Assembly: GCA_964030785.1 (NCBI GenBank) | Contig: OZ034979.1 | Span: 9,740,883-9,804,882 of the forward strand | From: Siderastrea siderea | Taxonomy: Eukaryota > Cnidaria > Anthozoa > Scleractinia > Rhizangiidae | Direction: 5' to 3' | Length of the DNA stretch: 64,000 nt | In this document: positions 31,391 to 43,227 of the stretch, piece after piece | Layout: the number at the start of each line of letters is the position of its first letter | Numbering within the stretch: the stretch's first letter is position 1 | Translations under genes and position numbers: made by a program | The notes under the pieces: generated by a model | Databases searched by the model: none | Told to the model about the DNA's origin: nothing | What the model saw: the letters and a program-made list of their open reading frames with translations, nothing else

Positions 31391-34300
31391 AGCGCCGATC
31401 TGAAAATTTGAAACAGAAGAGTCAGCGGTAATACTTTAGGTAGAGCCACCTTTCACCGGAAGAATGGGATAAGTGTCGTTGATTATGCAATATGTGACCA
31501 AGATACTCTTTCAAATGTTGCAAATTTTGTAGTAAAGCAGAGCTTGAACATGAACGTAATCGGTTATCACGCCTACCGATGCAATTTCTCTGGGAAAAGG
31601 ATTCCGTGCCAAAATTCAAAGATATCTTACGCTCAGCAGATCTCCAAATGCTCACACGAAAATACATTGATGACGACACTCCAATCCAAGATGTCAACAC
31701 CACACTTGAGAAAGTTGAAAACATATTAATCAAGGCCGCGAAAAAGTGCTTAAAGATTTGTAAAATCAGGAAAAAAACGTAGGAGAATTAAGCCAGTGTT
31801 GAACAAAAAATGGTTTGATAAAGAATGTCGCATTAAAAAAATTGAGCTAAGGAAGCTTTCAAACCAAAAACAAAGAGATCCCTTAAATGCAAATTTACGA
31901 GAGAAATATCATATTGTTTTAACGGAATACAAAAAGTTGTTGTACAGAAAAAGAACTGAGTACTACAGTTCAAAGATCAGCGAATTAGTGGAAAGTACAA
32001 AAAACCCGGATAAGAAACGCTTTTGGCAGTGCTTAAAATCAATGGATGACACTCAAAAAGATAAAGATGATTACCCTTTAGTCTCAGAGGAAAACTGGCT
32101 TAATTACTTCCACTCTCTTCACCCAAATAAACCTTTAAACCCAGTACAGCAGACAATCATCAATGAACTCAAACATCTTGAGAATTGCAAAGAGCAGTTA
32201 TGCTCTTTTAATCACCGAAAATGAAATACTTACAGCTGCGAAAAGATTGAAAAATAACAAGTCTTCTTTCTCAGACAAAATAAGAAATGAAATGATCAAA
32301 GCGAGCCTTCCGAAGTGCTGTCTGTATACCATAGGTTTTTTAATTCAATTCTCAATTTAGGTACAATTCCTCAGCCTTGGTCTGGTGGTCTCATTACACC
32401 GATATCTAAATCTGGAGGAAGAAGTGATCCAGCAAATTATCGGGGAATTTGTGTTTCAAGCTGTCTGGGAAATTTGTTCTGTTCTATCCTAAATCAAAGA
32501 CTCCTTGAACATGTCAACTCTTATAATATACTGCAGAATTCTCAAATTGGATTTCTACAGAAAAATCGCACAGCAGATCATGTCCTCACACTGAGAACTT
32601 TAGTAGATAAATATGTACATCACCATAACGAAAAAATTTATGCTTGCTTTGTATATTTCCAAAAAGCTTTTGACTCGGTCTGGCATGACGGTCTTTTTTT
32701 CAAATTATTGCAAATCAATGTCGGAGGTTGTTTTTGAAAGTTAATAAACAGTTTGTGTTCAAACTTCTCATGTTCAATAAAAATTGGAATCAGCAAAACA
32801 AGATCCTTTCAATACACAAGACGGGTACGTCAAGGTTGTATCTAAAGCCCGCTGTTATCCAACCTCTTTATTAATAACATACCATATTCACATAACGTAT
32901 ATTCACATAATGTTATTCACATAACATACCGTTTGTTTTACCAAATGGCACCTAAATTAAATTCACTTTTATACTCGGACGGTTTAGTAATATTGTCAAG
33001 ATCTAAAACAGCATTGCAAACTTGTCTTAATAGATTATCTTCCTATTGTAATTCGTGGATGTTAAGTATCAATCCTAAAAAGACCAAAGTTATGATCTTT
33101 CAGAAACTTGCTAAGAAATCTACTGAGTCTAGCTTACACATAGACAATGAAATCATTGAAATCGTTCAGAACTATACTTATCTGGGTACATTAATCTCTT
33201 CAACGGGTGACTTTTCAATGGCACTTGACAAGTTGAAAAAGAAGGCCCTCCACGCTCTTTTTAGTCTTAGAAAACGTACGAATATAAGGGAGCGGTCATT
33301 ATTTAGAGCAGGGGAGGGGGTGGATGATATTAGAAAGGGGTTATGGATTTTTGGGAAGTGCTGGAGGAGGGGTTATGGAATATCCAAAGCCAAAAAAGGA
33401 GGGGTTACTAGAAATTAATGAACACTTTATTCATTCCAAGGAATATGGCTTTATTGTTCTAGTTTCGTACTAGGAATCGGCTTTGCCATGTGGTGGCCAG
33501 TCTTCCAGACTTAAGAATAACCTGATCAAATAGTTCTGGTTGATCTTCGCTCTCCTCTATCTCACTGTCCCCCGACTCTGCCTATTCATCCAAATCATTC
33601 AGGACCAGGTCCTCTTCTGAATCCGACCCCTCGTCATCAACATCATCATCATCGTCGTCGTCGTCATCGTCGTCATCCTTGTCTGATTCATCCACGCATT
33701 CTCTTTGTTTGTGACTGGCACAAGCGACAGCGGTTGTGTCAGTTGCTGAAGAATTGTTTCTAAGAACATGGCTTGTTATGCAAGAGGATTAGGAAAGCCA
33801 AACAAGTGAGAGTGAGTCTCAGATGATTGATGATGCTCTGTGAATGATATATTAAGGCTACAAGAAAAACTTTTTTTGGCTTGCATCATTTTACATTTGA
33901 AATGTTCCAGTTTGTGTTTAAGAGAATTGCCACAACATTGGCTTTTGAAGTGAGGTTTTTTCTTACGCATGTGGAAGTATATCATTAATTTGTACTTTGT
34001 CCTGACCTTCAGATTGTTTACTAAGTTTGAGAGAGACCCTTGCTTAAGGACGTTCGTGCCCAAATCTTCCCACGTTCAGATTTTTTGCTGTCCTTAGTTA
34101 ATGACCAACTCAGGTCAGAAAAGCAAAAAAATTGGGGGTTGACCGTGCTCGTTTCGGAAATAAAGCGTGCTGGAGATGCTGTGTTTTCAGAAGTTTTGGT
34201 TACGGAAGGCGAAATCAGCTTTCTTGCTACAAGGATTAAATAAGTTACGTGGATGACTCAGACAATGCTTATTTATTTCATCGCAAATAGGCCTATTTAG

Positions 34301-35636
34301 TACATTTTTGCTTGTAATATCGTTTCTTCAGGTAAAGTTAGCCTCACCGACGGATAATTGAAAGTCACATATACCTGCATTCATAGAAAAATTAGATCGT
34401 ATTTGAGTAGAAATAGCAATAAAATTAAGACTTCTCATGTTCAGAATTTTTTGTTTTTGGACAAAATGAAGAGAACCATTAAAGGATGTGTTTTATCGAA
34501 AAAAAAGAATCGGGTCACCGTGCGCAGTAAGGATGCTAATAAACAATGAGCGCAAACATCCTTAAATGGCTTGCTCATGACAGTTACTGTGTTTAATTTG
34601 CACCAATTCAAGCACTTATGGCCTATTAAAAGTGTTTTTGTTTAAAGGAGGGTTAAGAATTTTTTCAACCACTTCAAGGAGGGGTCACAGAAAGTTACTA
34701 TCTGCTAAAAGAGGGGTTATAGACTTATGCTGTTTGGGGTTAATTAATCATCCACCCCCTCCCCTGCTCTAAATAATGACCGCTTTGACACGATGATCTC
34801 TCCAGTTTTAACATGTAACAGCGAAATCTGGGGTGTATACGTAAAACCTGATTTCAAGTCTTCGGACAGTTCGTCATTAAAAACAAAACTCAGTTACAGC
34901 ATCAAATATGGCATGTAGAGCCAAACTTGGAAGATTTCTTCTTGTCATAGCTATTAATCAAAACACAATTAATTACTTTTTATATCTTCAAAATAAGGGG
35001 AATGACTCTGCTGTTAAACAGATCTTTTTTATGTCGGCAGATTTTCATTCCTCTGGTAAATGTAGTTTCTACTCTAGTGTTATGAGGATGTCTGAATACT
35101 ATAATTTGCATGCCTGATTTTGACCCCATTGTCTTAAATAAATCTAAGATCAAACACTATATAAGCCTAATGCAACACAAATATATCCTGCACGGGCAAC
35201 ATACTATTCAACACTCTAAGAAACTAGAATTCTATTACACTTTTAAAAACGAATACACACCTTCTTGTTATCTAGAACTTACAAGCAAGCTAAATGAAAT
35301 AAAGAATTAGTAGAATAGGTAATCACAAACTAATGATTGAAACAGGTAGATGTAGTCAAATCCCGAGAGTTAATAGACTTTGTCCTACTTGCGGATACAA
35401 TCAAATTGAGGATGAAATTCACTTACGTTTTCACTGTCCTAAATACTCAATTTTTAGAGACAGGTTTTACAGGAAACTAGAGTATCACCTACCATATATA
35501 AAACGACTGTCTACATTAGAAGCCACAAAAGAATTAATGAATTCTGATAATTATTTTGTGTTCTAACGTGCTTAAATTTACGCAATAATTTATCATCAAT
35601 TCAGACTGATGTAACTCGATTGTTATCTGCTTATGA
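31391..35636 (+). mobile_element. CR1/Jockey-type LINE, broken (unit B copy)
   Basis: Order seen: the end of an AP endonuclease (TFHRKNGISVVDYAI at about 31452), a linker, RT motifs (LGTIPQPWSGGLITPI; ANYRGI; QIGFLQKNRTADHV; FVYFQKAFDSVWHDG; YSDGLVIL), thumb (PKKTKVMIF; YTYLGTLIS), then FDTMISPVLT after an insertion, and a C-terminal CPTCG...HLRFHC zinc knuckle ending at 35566. Catalytic changes: the first RT Asp is Tyr (FVYFQ for FVDF) and the YADD box is YSDG, so RT is dead. Several stops and frameshifts. About 60 bases containing the endonuclease SDH motif, present in unit C, are missing here. A TIR element splits it at 33291-34784. Confidence 0.88.
33291..34784. mobile_element. 1.5-kb TIR element inserted in the LINE (unit B)
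   Basis: Inverted ends AGCGGTCATTATTTAGAGCA, continuing through a G-rich tract to GGTGGATGAT (about 38 bases), at 33291-33328 and 34746-34784. LINE coding resumes immediately to the right (FDTM). No clear target duplication was found. A minus-strand reading from about 33700 to 33456 has an Asp-rich run and then ESEDQPELFDQVI before a stop, with AATAAA (minus strand) just beyond; one TAG interrupts it. This may be the C terminus of an internal gene. Superfamily not assigned. Confidence 0.75.
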
Positions 35637-35637
35637 C

Positions 35638-35644
35638 ATTATTA

Positions 35645-35685
<41 letters not shown>

Positions 35686-35687
35686 TT
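35638..35687. repeat. (ATT)n microsatellite
   Basis: Separates the end of the CR1/Jockey-type LINE from an R2-like RT fragment; also present in unit C (63553-63598). Confidence 0.95.
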
Positions 35688-35699
35688 ATTTTTGTTGTT

Positions 35700-36440
35700 G
35701 AGTTGTAAGCTTTTCCCAATACTGTAAGAAGTTATAGTCACGCAAACAAAGCTGATCGTTGTTGTTGACGAACAGCAAACAAGCCTCCTTAACACGGTCA
35801 ATACTTTTATTGATGATATTGAAATGGACTTTGGCCTTAACAAGTGTGAGAAATCCACATTCAAAAGAGAAAAATTGCCGGTTGAAACCATGGACATAAA
35901 GATAGACTTGGACACCACCATCAAAGAACTGGAGCTGGAAGGATCATTTAAATACATTGGTATAAAGGAGACGAAATACAGCACTCGATGATGGAAGAAA
36001 AGGTCAGGAAAAAGCATTAACAAAGAGTTCGCATGATTGAGTAAGCGTAATGCTTAAGACAGATTCGAAGCAATCAACCCAGTTGCTGTCATGTTGTTAA
36101 CTTACAGTTTCAATATCATAAACTGGACGAAAAGTGAAATACAGAAAATGGCTGTAAGAAAAGAAAGCTCCTCACGATGACAAAGATGCACCACTCAAAG
36201 GCAGATGTACACAGACTGTACCTACTCAGAAAGGAAAGAAGCAGAGGTCGTTTTTAACTGGAATTCAGTTTGAAAACGAACACCATCCAACTAGACTCCT
36301 AGCTCCAGGACACCAAAGATCCCATGCTAGTGCTGGTGAGAGTTCATGACCAAAAAACAATCATATTCTGTGAGAAAGAAAGCAGAAAAGAAAAAGAAAT
36401 AATTGGGTGTACCTGTATCTCTGACCGCATATGCTAGGAG
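35700..36440 (+). pseudogene. R2-like pol remnant (unit B)
   Basis: Encodes LLNTVNTFIDDIEMDFGLNK, KREKLPVETMDIKIDLD and ELEGSFKYIGI, the RT palm-thumb region that follows the catalytic box, then broken frames matching 4150-4880 of the unit A copy. It lacks the TTAA element found in unit A. It ends abruptly near 36440. Non-functional. Confidence 0.75.
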
Positions 36441-36591
36441 AGTACTGAATCAGATGGTTGTTTTCATATCTAACGCGGTGATGACACAAATGTACTCACC
36501 CTTCTCCTTAATAGTTTCAATCTTACAAGCCAATCAAATTACTTTGGGCGGTCGTCTATCCACCAATCGAATGAGAGTGATTATATGAGCT

Positions 36592-36760
36592 ACAGTCAAC
36601 TCTTGCCTTGCGGACACCTCGCTCTTTCGGACACCCCGTTATTACGGAGAACTCCCACTATTACGGACTCACTCTATCACGGACACCAAATCTTGATCCT
36701 GATTGTGTCCTATAATCATTTACGTGATTTACGGATGAAATAAGAAATGATGATGACCCT
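36592..36760. mobile_element. Pogo/Tigger-like element end (fragment)
   Basis: CTACAGTCAACTCTTGCC followed by repeated CGGACACC and ATTACGGA units resembles the terminal repeats of Tigger/pogo elements (CAGTCAACTCT followed by CGGACACC-type repeats). Only one end is present and no transposase is visible. Confidence 0.5.
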
Positions 36761-36799
36761 CGCAGTTATAAAAAATCAACTAAAGCAGTTGATAAGAGA

Positions 36800-37740
36800 A
36801 AAAAAATGCACCAATCAGCGCCTGAGGGTCAGATCCTGCTGTAATCTGACCGTAGGAGATCTGGGTACGAGATTGATCCTGAAGCTGGCGTTTGCACGAA
36901 AGTGAGATTCAAGGTGTTTGATACCAGAGGTTTTTCTCTTTTGCTGGCTGCTCGATGTCGCTGCTTGGCGGCTCAAATTGCTTTGAGAAAAAGAAAGAAG
37001 ACCTCTGGGAGTAGGATGTTATGACGCCTGTCAGCGCTAATGTACCGGTCAAATTGAAGCTTCAACGTCCCCCCGCCCCGGGCATATCCTGGGCATTTGA
37101 CTGTGCATTGTGTCCGGGAAGGGGGGGATTTGAACGTTGCCTTGGAAGGGTTGGGGAATTTGAACCGGATTCATCTCTTGTTCTGGCGCAATATTCCTGT
37201 ACGTTTTTTTTTTCGTTTTTTTCAAGGTTTTAACGGATTTAAAGTGTGAAAAGTGTGAACAGTGTTTGATTGAAGACCAAATTTGCCTTCGAGGAGGGGT
37301 ATTTCAGTACTAATTGGTGGGGCATTGGAGGGGAGGGAATTTGAACAGGCCAATCTTCAAAAAGTTCAAATGCCCGGCGGGTGCTCGGTGGGGAGTGTTG
37401 AAGCTTCGATTTGACTTGTCATGAGACCCTCCTTGAGAGAAAAAGCTCCGAAATTTTGCTCTGAAACAATACATTTAGCTATAGTTATAATGTAAAAATG
37501 TGGATTTTTTAGTTTGGTATTCGTAACACAGTTTAAATTTACTTTGAAAACTCATAAGTTGCCTAGTATCCATACAGCGGGCCCAGTATCCGAACACGGC
37601 AATGAGTTTGTTATGCATAAATTAAAACATTTCACTTAATCACCCAAGCGGGAAATGCAAGTTCGATCGGGAGCATTTTCCGGAGTGTTTTAAGAGACTT
37701 TAAATGTCAGTGTTTAAATCATTAAATATAAAGGTCGCGG
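36800..37740. repeat. Low-copy duplicated segment, copy 2 (partner 17160-17720)
   Basis: Same orientation as its partner. It is interrupted by a TIR insertion (37048-37415) that the partner lacks, which dates that insertion after the duplication. Confidence 0.8.
37048..37415. mobile_element. TIR insertion in the duplicated segment
   Basis: Inverted ends GTCAAATTGAAGCTTCAACG and the near complement of GTCAAATCGAAGCTTCAACA; the G/C-rich continuation with CCGGGCAT is also inverted. Absent from the paralogous site near 17368. Non-coding. Confidence 0.75.
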
Positions 37741-37762
37741 GGTGACAGGATACGTTCATCAG

Positions 37763-37819
37763 TATGCAATAGAATATACATTATGCAATAGAATATACAG
37801 TATGCAATAGAATATACAC
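37763..37819. repeat. 19-bp tandem repeat, three units
   Basis: Three near-perfect copies of TATGCAATAGAATATACA with a one-base variable spacer. Confidence 0.9.
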
Positions 37820-39727
37820 GAAGTGCGACGACTAATACCGACAATACTCGAAATATTAAGGAAAAGGTCCCTCAAAATATTCTGTTTCTGCCTCAATAAT
37901 AGCACGTGATTCAAATCGTGAGACACAAACGTCTTGTGCATTTCAAGTATTTGACCAAAACCAATAAAGTCACTAGGCTCGTTGTTTTTGTAGATGCCAG
38001 ACAACCGTATTTATTTGTTGGAAACAAAAGTACATCTTTTTAAAAATATATCTAACAAAGAGACCCTCATATCTTTGTTTGTAATAAAATAAATTGCTTT
38101 CCCTTAACCTGCTTTTAAGAATTTTAAGATGGAGCTGATGGAAACGTTTATATTTGTGCAAACCAGAGTATTTTGCAACGAAATGCAAATCCAGCACATA
38201 GAAAAAATTCATACACATGTTTTTCGCTCGAAAATGCCGAGGTCGGCCAGAGGAAAGCAGTATATCGCAAGACTGAGAAGACTCCGAAAGCAGCTGGGGA
38301 AAAAATTCCGTTCAAAGAGCTGCCTACGTACTAAGACGAGTGCAAGAAAATTTAATTTTGCAACGCATTGTTCTTTTCTGCGTGCTGTGTTTAGTGGGGA
38401 GACCCTAACTACAGATCTGGTGTTGTTGCTGTGGGAGTTTTATGGATAGTATTTTGTCATAGGTTGTTTTGCCATAGGTTGTGCCGCTAGATTGGTGAAA
38501 TGTATGAGGATGAAATCTGAATTTTAAGAATTGACATTGCACGTGCGTAGCTAGTGCCAGTCCCCAACCGCGCATTTTAAAGAAAAATCCCTAAAACTCG
38601 GACGAAAGGAAGTAGAGCTCCAATTTTTTCGCGAATCGGAGATAATTGCGCCTTCTTTATAATTTGACGTAAGCAATTACTGTTATTACAAAGAATCGAA
38701 AAACTACAGTACAAAACGCCGTATTAATATACTTAGTTATGACGTCATAACTTCTGTCATAATGCGAATTTCAAGAAATCGATATGTCACGTTTTGCATC
38801 TTAAAGATCATTAAATATTGGCACTGCTTTAGATAAACAAAACTTTATGCCGTTTGAGTTTTAGGCTTTTTTTCTGTTCAGGTCACGTGCCCTGCCAAAT
38901 GTAGTTGTGACTCGAAACACTTTTTCCATGGAACAAATGTGGCCAAGCAACTTATCTGTGGAAGTTAGGGTTTGCAATATGTGATGATTACGAACTTCCC
39001 ATAGCTACAGTGTGGTAGTTAAGAGTCTTCCCCTTAACGATAGCCCGTGGAGTTAAATTATCAAAATTCCCATATTTATAGTTTTTCAATTAATGAGTTC
39101 ACTGGTGTTGGCTCGAGAAGCCTTCGGAGGTGTAAAAACAAGCAAGAATTCAGCGCGGATAGAGAATTTCATGAGCTGACAAGTCAGGGAAGTAAACTAG
39201 CTGTATTGTAGATTGTCATATCTGACACCAAATTTTTAGATAAGCTTTAGAATGGAAGATTGAAGTCTTCAAATTCTAGCATGATAAATTTTGCGCCTTT
39301 AAAAGCAAATAATTTTCAATGAAACTCGAGATAAAAAATCGGAGTCAGATATGACACACAAGAGGTTTTGACTGATCACTGAGTGGTAAAATCAAGTTGC
39401 TTTGTGTTCTTCTCGAGGAGAAAACACAAAACCACCTTTAAAAAAATTAACTTTAGTGGCTTACAGCGTTGCCACAAAGCAAGATCAACTCAATAAAAAA
39501 GAATCCTTATGCACTTCAATTTTTCCCCAATATCTCTGTCAAGTTTTAGCAGAATCGGCTTCCAAACGTCTAAGGTATATGTAGTTTTTAAAAGTAACAC
39601 CCATACCATATATTTTGCTTTTGATGAATATATTCATCGCCATGTATCCCCCGCAACCTTAAACACATGCATGTATATGTATACCAACAAAGAATACTGA
39701 ACATTTGCTATTGCGTTAGGACTAATA
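37820..39727. other. Mostly unassigned; one unrecognised ORF
   Basis: An ORF of 106 codons at 38129-38449 (+) has a basic middle (RGKQYIARLRRLRKQLGKKF) but resembles no family I know and has no partner in the window. The rest is AT-rich and without recognisable features. Confidence 0.4.
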
Positions 39728-40141
39728 CAGGGTCTGGAAGGGGGGGTCCTGATCCCGCATTCCCGCTCCTTTTTCACGAGAATACCGCATCCCGCACTTT
39801 TTTCACCGCTATCCCGAATCCCGTTTTTTCTTTCCCAAAAATACATTAAAAAAGACTAATTTCTGCAAAAGCTAATAAATTTAAGACGTAGATTGGCCCT
39901 TTCGATTGATATTTTGCGTTCGCCTGGTTTGCTGCTATAACGTTTATTTGGGTCGTGACGATTTCCCGAATTCCCGACAGACAGGCAACAAAATCCCGCA
40001 TCCCGTGCCCAAATTTTGGGGAATCCCGCTTCCCTGGTAGCAGTCAAATCCCGAATCCCGGCCAGATCTTTCGCGTTTTCCCGAATCCTGCAACGTATTT
40101 TGGTCAAATCCCGGATCCCGAGAATACCCTTCCAGACCCTG
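39728..40141. mobile_element. MITE with CAGGGTCTGGAAGG ends, copy 1
   Basis: Perfect 14-bp inverted ends CAGGGTCTGGAAGG, flanked by CTAATA (39722-39727 and 40142-40147). The interior is rich in ATCCCG repeats, reverse-oriented relative to nothing obvious. A second member lies at 48528-49037. It splits a duplicated segment whose other copy (17690 onward) is uninterrupted. Confidence 0.85.
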
Positions 40142-40232
40142 CTAATAGCTAGAGAAAAGCAGCCATAAATTGAAGGAGCATGATGCACTGCCGTCTATGA
40201 AACATGCATCACTGATGCAACTTTTATTGAAA

Positions 40233-40620
40233 TAGGTGTATATGTATACCGCAACAAAGGATACTGAACATTTCCAAGATCTTGCAAATTATCATTTGTT
40301 GTCGAAAAACTACAAAAGTTAGTCAAACTTTTTAAGCCATTTAATGACTAATCTTGTACACATGGATATTTAAACTCCACGGAAGAATGAATTTTTCATT
40401 GACTTCAGTATTTTTTCATTAGCTCTCACTGGCCTCGGAAAGAAATAAAACGGTTTTTCAAGACGCGCGTAATTAAATGCTTGTAAGCTTGGAATTCATA
40501 TATACAGCGGATGTAATAACCTAGCCATGGTAATAAGAAATGACCGGTTAATAACCGAGCCACGTTAATAAGAAATTAATAACCTATTAAATTAGGACGA
40601 TTCATTTTCTTTGAAACGTG
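40233..40620. repeat. Low-copy duplicated segment, copy 2 (partner 17690-18180)
   Basis: Same orientation as its partner; the first bases of this segment also recur at 39684-39712 on the other side of the inserted MITE. Confidence 0.7.
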
Positions 40621-41219
40621 ATTCAAGCTTCTATTTATTCGTGACTCGTGATTCTCAATTTTAAGATCAATTCACCTGCATGCGAACAAAATTTTGAATG
40701 AGGAGTTGAATAAAACACGATTCGTTGATCATTTTGTTTTGCGTGAATTAATTTCGGGATCTCAATGTTCTGGTTATTTAATGTGTGTCTTTGTTTTGAT
40801 AAGAATAATTATAGTCTTCATCGCTGACATTTTCGAATTGTCGTGTTAAAGATATACCTGCAAAGACAGAACAGGCATGCCTGGCCGCCTGCTGGGATTG
40901 AGATGAAAACTCAAAGAACCAACTTCGGAGCATAAAAAGTTTAAACAGGTTAGATGATGTCACAATATTAATTCGGGAATTTAAGTTGCTTTGTCGGGTA
41001 TAAACAAGCCTCGACTTTTGCGTGAACGTGAAATAATTTTGGTTATTATTCGTGACGCGTGAAAAGGCGATTGAATTTTGCCAAGAGGTATATGGGACCC
41101 TCAGCCTGGCCATGCATGTAAATAAGAAATTTTAATTTTAAAGGTTAATAACCTAGCCATGTTAATTAGAAAATAAGGTTTTAAGCCAGTGATGTTTAGA
41201 AGAAATTAAGGTTAATAAG
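40621..41219. other. No recognisable gene
   Basis: AT-rich spacer inside the duplicated block. It ends in TTAATAAGAAAT-type repeats (41110-41215). Confidence 0.45.
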
Positions 41220-41840
41220 TCCAAACAGATAATGAAAACAGATGAAAGGACACTGGCATGGCAAACGCCAAACATCCATGCTGAACATTCGAGAGCTGCA
41301 GCCGTCAGACATGTGACAACGTCAAGTAAAAAAATTTTAGTTTTACCAAATTTTTGACAGGGCCAGACTTGTAAGCCAATCTAATAGTATCTTGGCTCTT
41401 GGCTCAGGCCACCATCAATATTTTAAAAGCTTTTATACCGCCACGAAACCGTCTGTAGTTGCACGTATAACTAGCCCTCCTGCATACGTCTCCTATTTCG
41501 GAAACAGGAGAAAATTATACGGCTCCAGCTGTTTTTTACAAAGTCCATCCACGAAGGTGATAGTTGTTTTCCTCTTCGCCTCATCCGCGGAACCTATTTC
41601 CAAACACTGAACAAAGACCTCCCATCCATTTCCACAGAGGTACGAAACTTGTTCCATCGTCTGCAGGCTGTGAACAAATCAAGAGCAACTTCTCCCGGCG
41701 GTACTAACTTTCTGACACTGTTTAGGTCCACAATTAACCTCTGGCTTCGATAGTTCCCTTGGCATTTTTTCAGGGTTGATTCAAGTGACAAAAATTATCC
41801 GCTGTAGTTCCAGATCTCTGTAAAGTGTGAGCTCAAGGTC
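41220..41840. repeat. Low-copy duplicated segment, copy 2 (partner 20270-20950)
   Basis: Collinear with its partner through the GTCCACAATTAA region; small indels throughout. Confidence 0.75.
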
Positions 41841-42060
41841 TCCGGATCTTCGCGGGTGTCCTCCGGAAAAAAAATTCGTATGCGCGCTATTTTAAAGGAA
41901 AACACGACAAACTATATATTGTTGGAAAGGTTAATGAATGTAGTTTTCGGAAAAAATATGAATTGCCAGTTTCTTCAATTCCCCAAAAGAAATTGCAAAC
42001 ATCTGCGAAAATGACCATGTATCATTCAATTGAATTAATAGGGTATCAAATCCAAGCGCA
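41838..42060. repeat. Unit-flank repeat, inverted fragment
   Basis: Reverse complement of part of 54000-54245 and of the matching part of 1-360. Here it lies immediately after the 41220-41840 segment. Confidence 0.75.
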
Positions 42061-42389
42061 TTCGTATCAAGAAAAGCGGATCAACTTTGGAAACAATAGC
42101 ATTGTTTTCTTTGATCGGTTTTGGACATATAAGGCAAAAACACATTAGTTTAGAAACAATGCCTTCCCAAGCTTCAAATGTCCGACAATTGCTCAAGCGG
42201 GAAATTTGAATCGTCGGCGAGCCCAGAAGTAAGGAACATTTTCCTCCGGGGGAAGGGATAGAGGCGATATTCACAGACTAAAAAGACTGGCGCTGGGATG
42301 GGTGGTGGGTGATGTGAGTGTACGGCTAGTACTAAGCGAGCGAATTGCTCGCCGGGTTGCTTTTTCTAAGGCTTTGCGTAAAAGTCGCA

Positions 42390-42990
42390 AAGAATTTATT
42401 ATTATTTTTTCCACTCTGCACTTCTTGTGCTCGGATTTTCATCACGCACTTAGTTCTCTCAAGTGAACAGCATTTAGAGTCTCTTTCAGCTACGATTGAG
42501 CGCGTAGGTTTATCACGCGGTGACTGACAGAAGTATAAAAGCTTCAAATCTCCCACTGGATAAACATCCTATTAGTTTTTCCTTTCAGCTAGTTTGAAAT
42601 AAGCATTCAAATCTCGCGCTTTATAAGTCATGAATAATTATTTCAGCATTGAGAGTGTTTGCTTTTCTCATCACGCGCTTGGTTATTTAAATCTCGCGCC
42701 ACATGAAACCATGAATAATTATTTCAGCATTGAGAATGCTCGCGGTTTTCATCACGCGCTTGGTTATTTAAATCTCGCGCTACGTAAAATCATGAATAAT
42801 TATTTCAAAAATGAGTGTGCTCGCAGTTATCTTCGCGCGCTTGGTTATTCAAATATGCGCTGCATTGATGTCGTAAATAGTTTTTCTTTCGGTAGGGTTT
42901 GTACTCGTAACTTTGATAACGCGCAAGCAAATAACATTCAAATGCCGCGCTGCATAAATATCGTAATTTATTTTTCCTGGAATCAGCAAA
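42390..42990. repeat. 81-bp minisatellite, about 6-7 diverged units
   Basis: Units contain CATGAATAATTATTTCAGCA, then TCATCACGCGCTTGGTTATT, then AAATCTCGCGC. The three best-preserved units start near 42629, 42710 and 42791; flanking units are more diverged. Because 81 is a multiple of three, one frame stays open. Confidence 0.85.
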
Positions 42991-43004
42991 CAATTCCAGT
43001 GTAA
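42630..43004 (+). other. ORF across the 81-bp minisatellite
   Basis: 124 codons encoding about three repeats of a 27-residue unit (MNNYFSIE...HHALGYLNLA). The ORF follows from the repeat period, and no family is recognised. Translation is not supported by any signal seen. Confidence 0.3.
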
Positions 43005-43107
43005 AGATACGGAAGGGTTTGTGTTCGCGATAACATCTTTGAAGCGCGTGCTAGGACACTAAAAGTTGACTATGAAGAAGCCACAAACCAATTTGTATCC
43101 TGTAAAA

Positions 43108-43225
43108 TCATTCAGGATCCTATAGGATCCTGTAGGTTTAAGGATCCTACAGGATCTTACCAGGATCCGGATAAAGTCCTATCTTAAGGATCCTTGTAGA
43201 ATCTTGTAGGTTTTAGGATCCTACT
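43108..43225. repeat. AGGATCCT palindrome cluster
   Basis: Seven or so AGGATCC/GGATCCT units in both orientations, separated by short TATA/TGTAGG spacers, within about 120 bases. It could fold into several small hairpins. Confidence 0.85.
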
Positions 43226-43227
43226 TC

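Noticed and set aside
36592..36760. Complete pogo/Tigger transposon
   Set aside because: Only one terminus-like stretch is visible; no second inverted end or transposase was found.
38129..38449. Basic 106-codon ORF as a gene
   Set aside because: No recognisable domain, no paralogue in the window and no flanking gene signals; kept only as an unassigned note.
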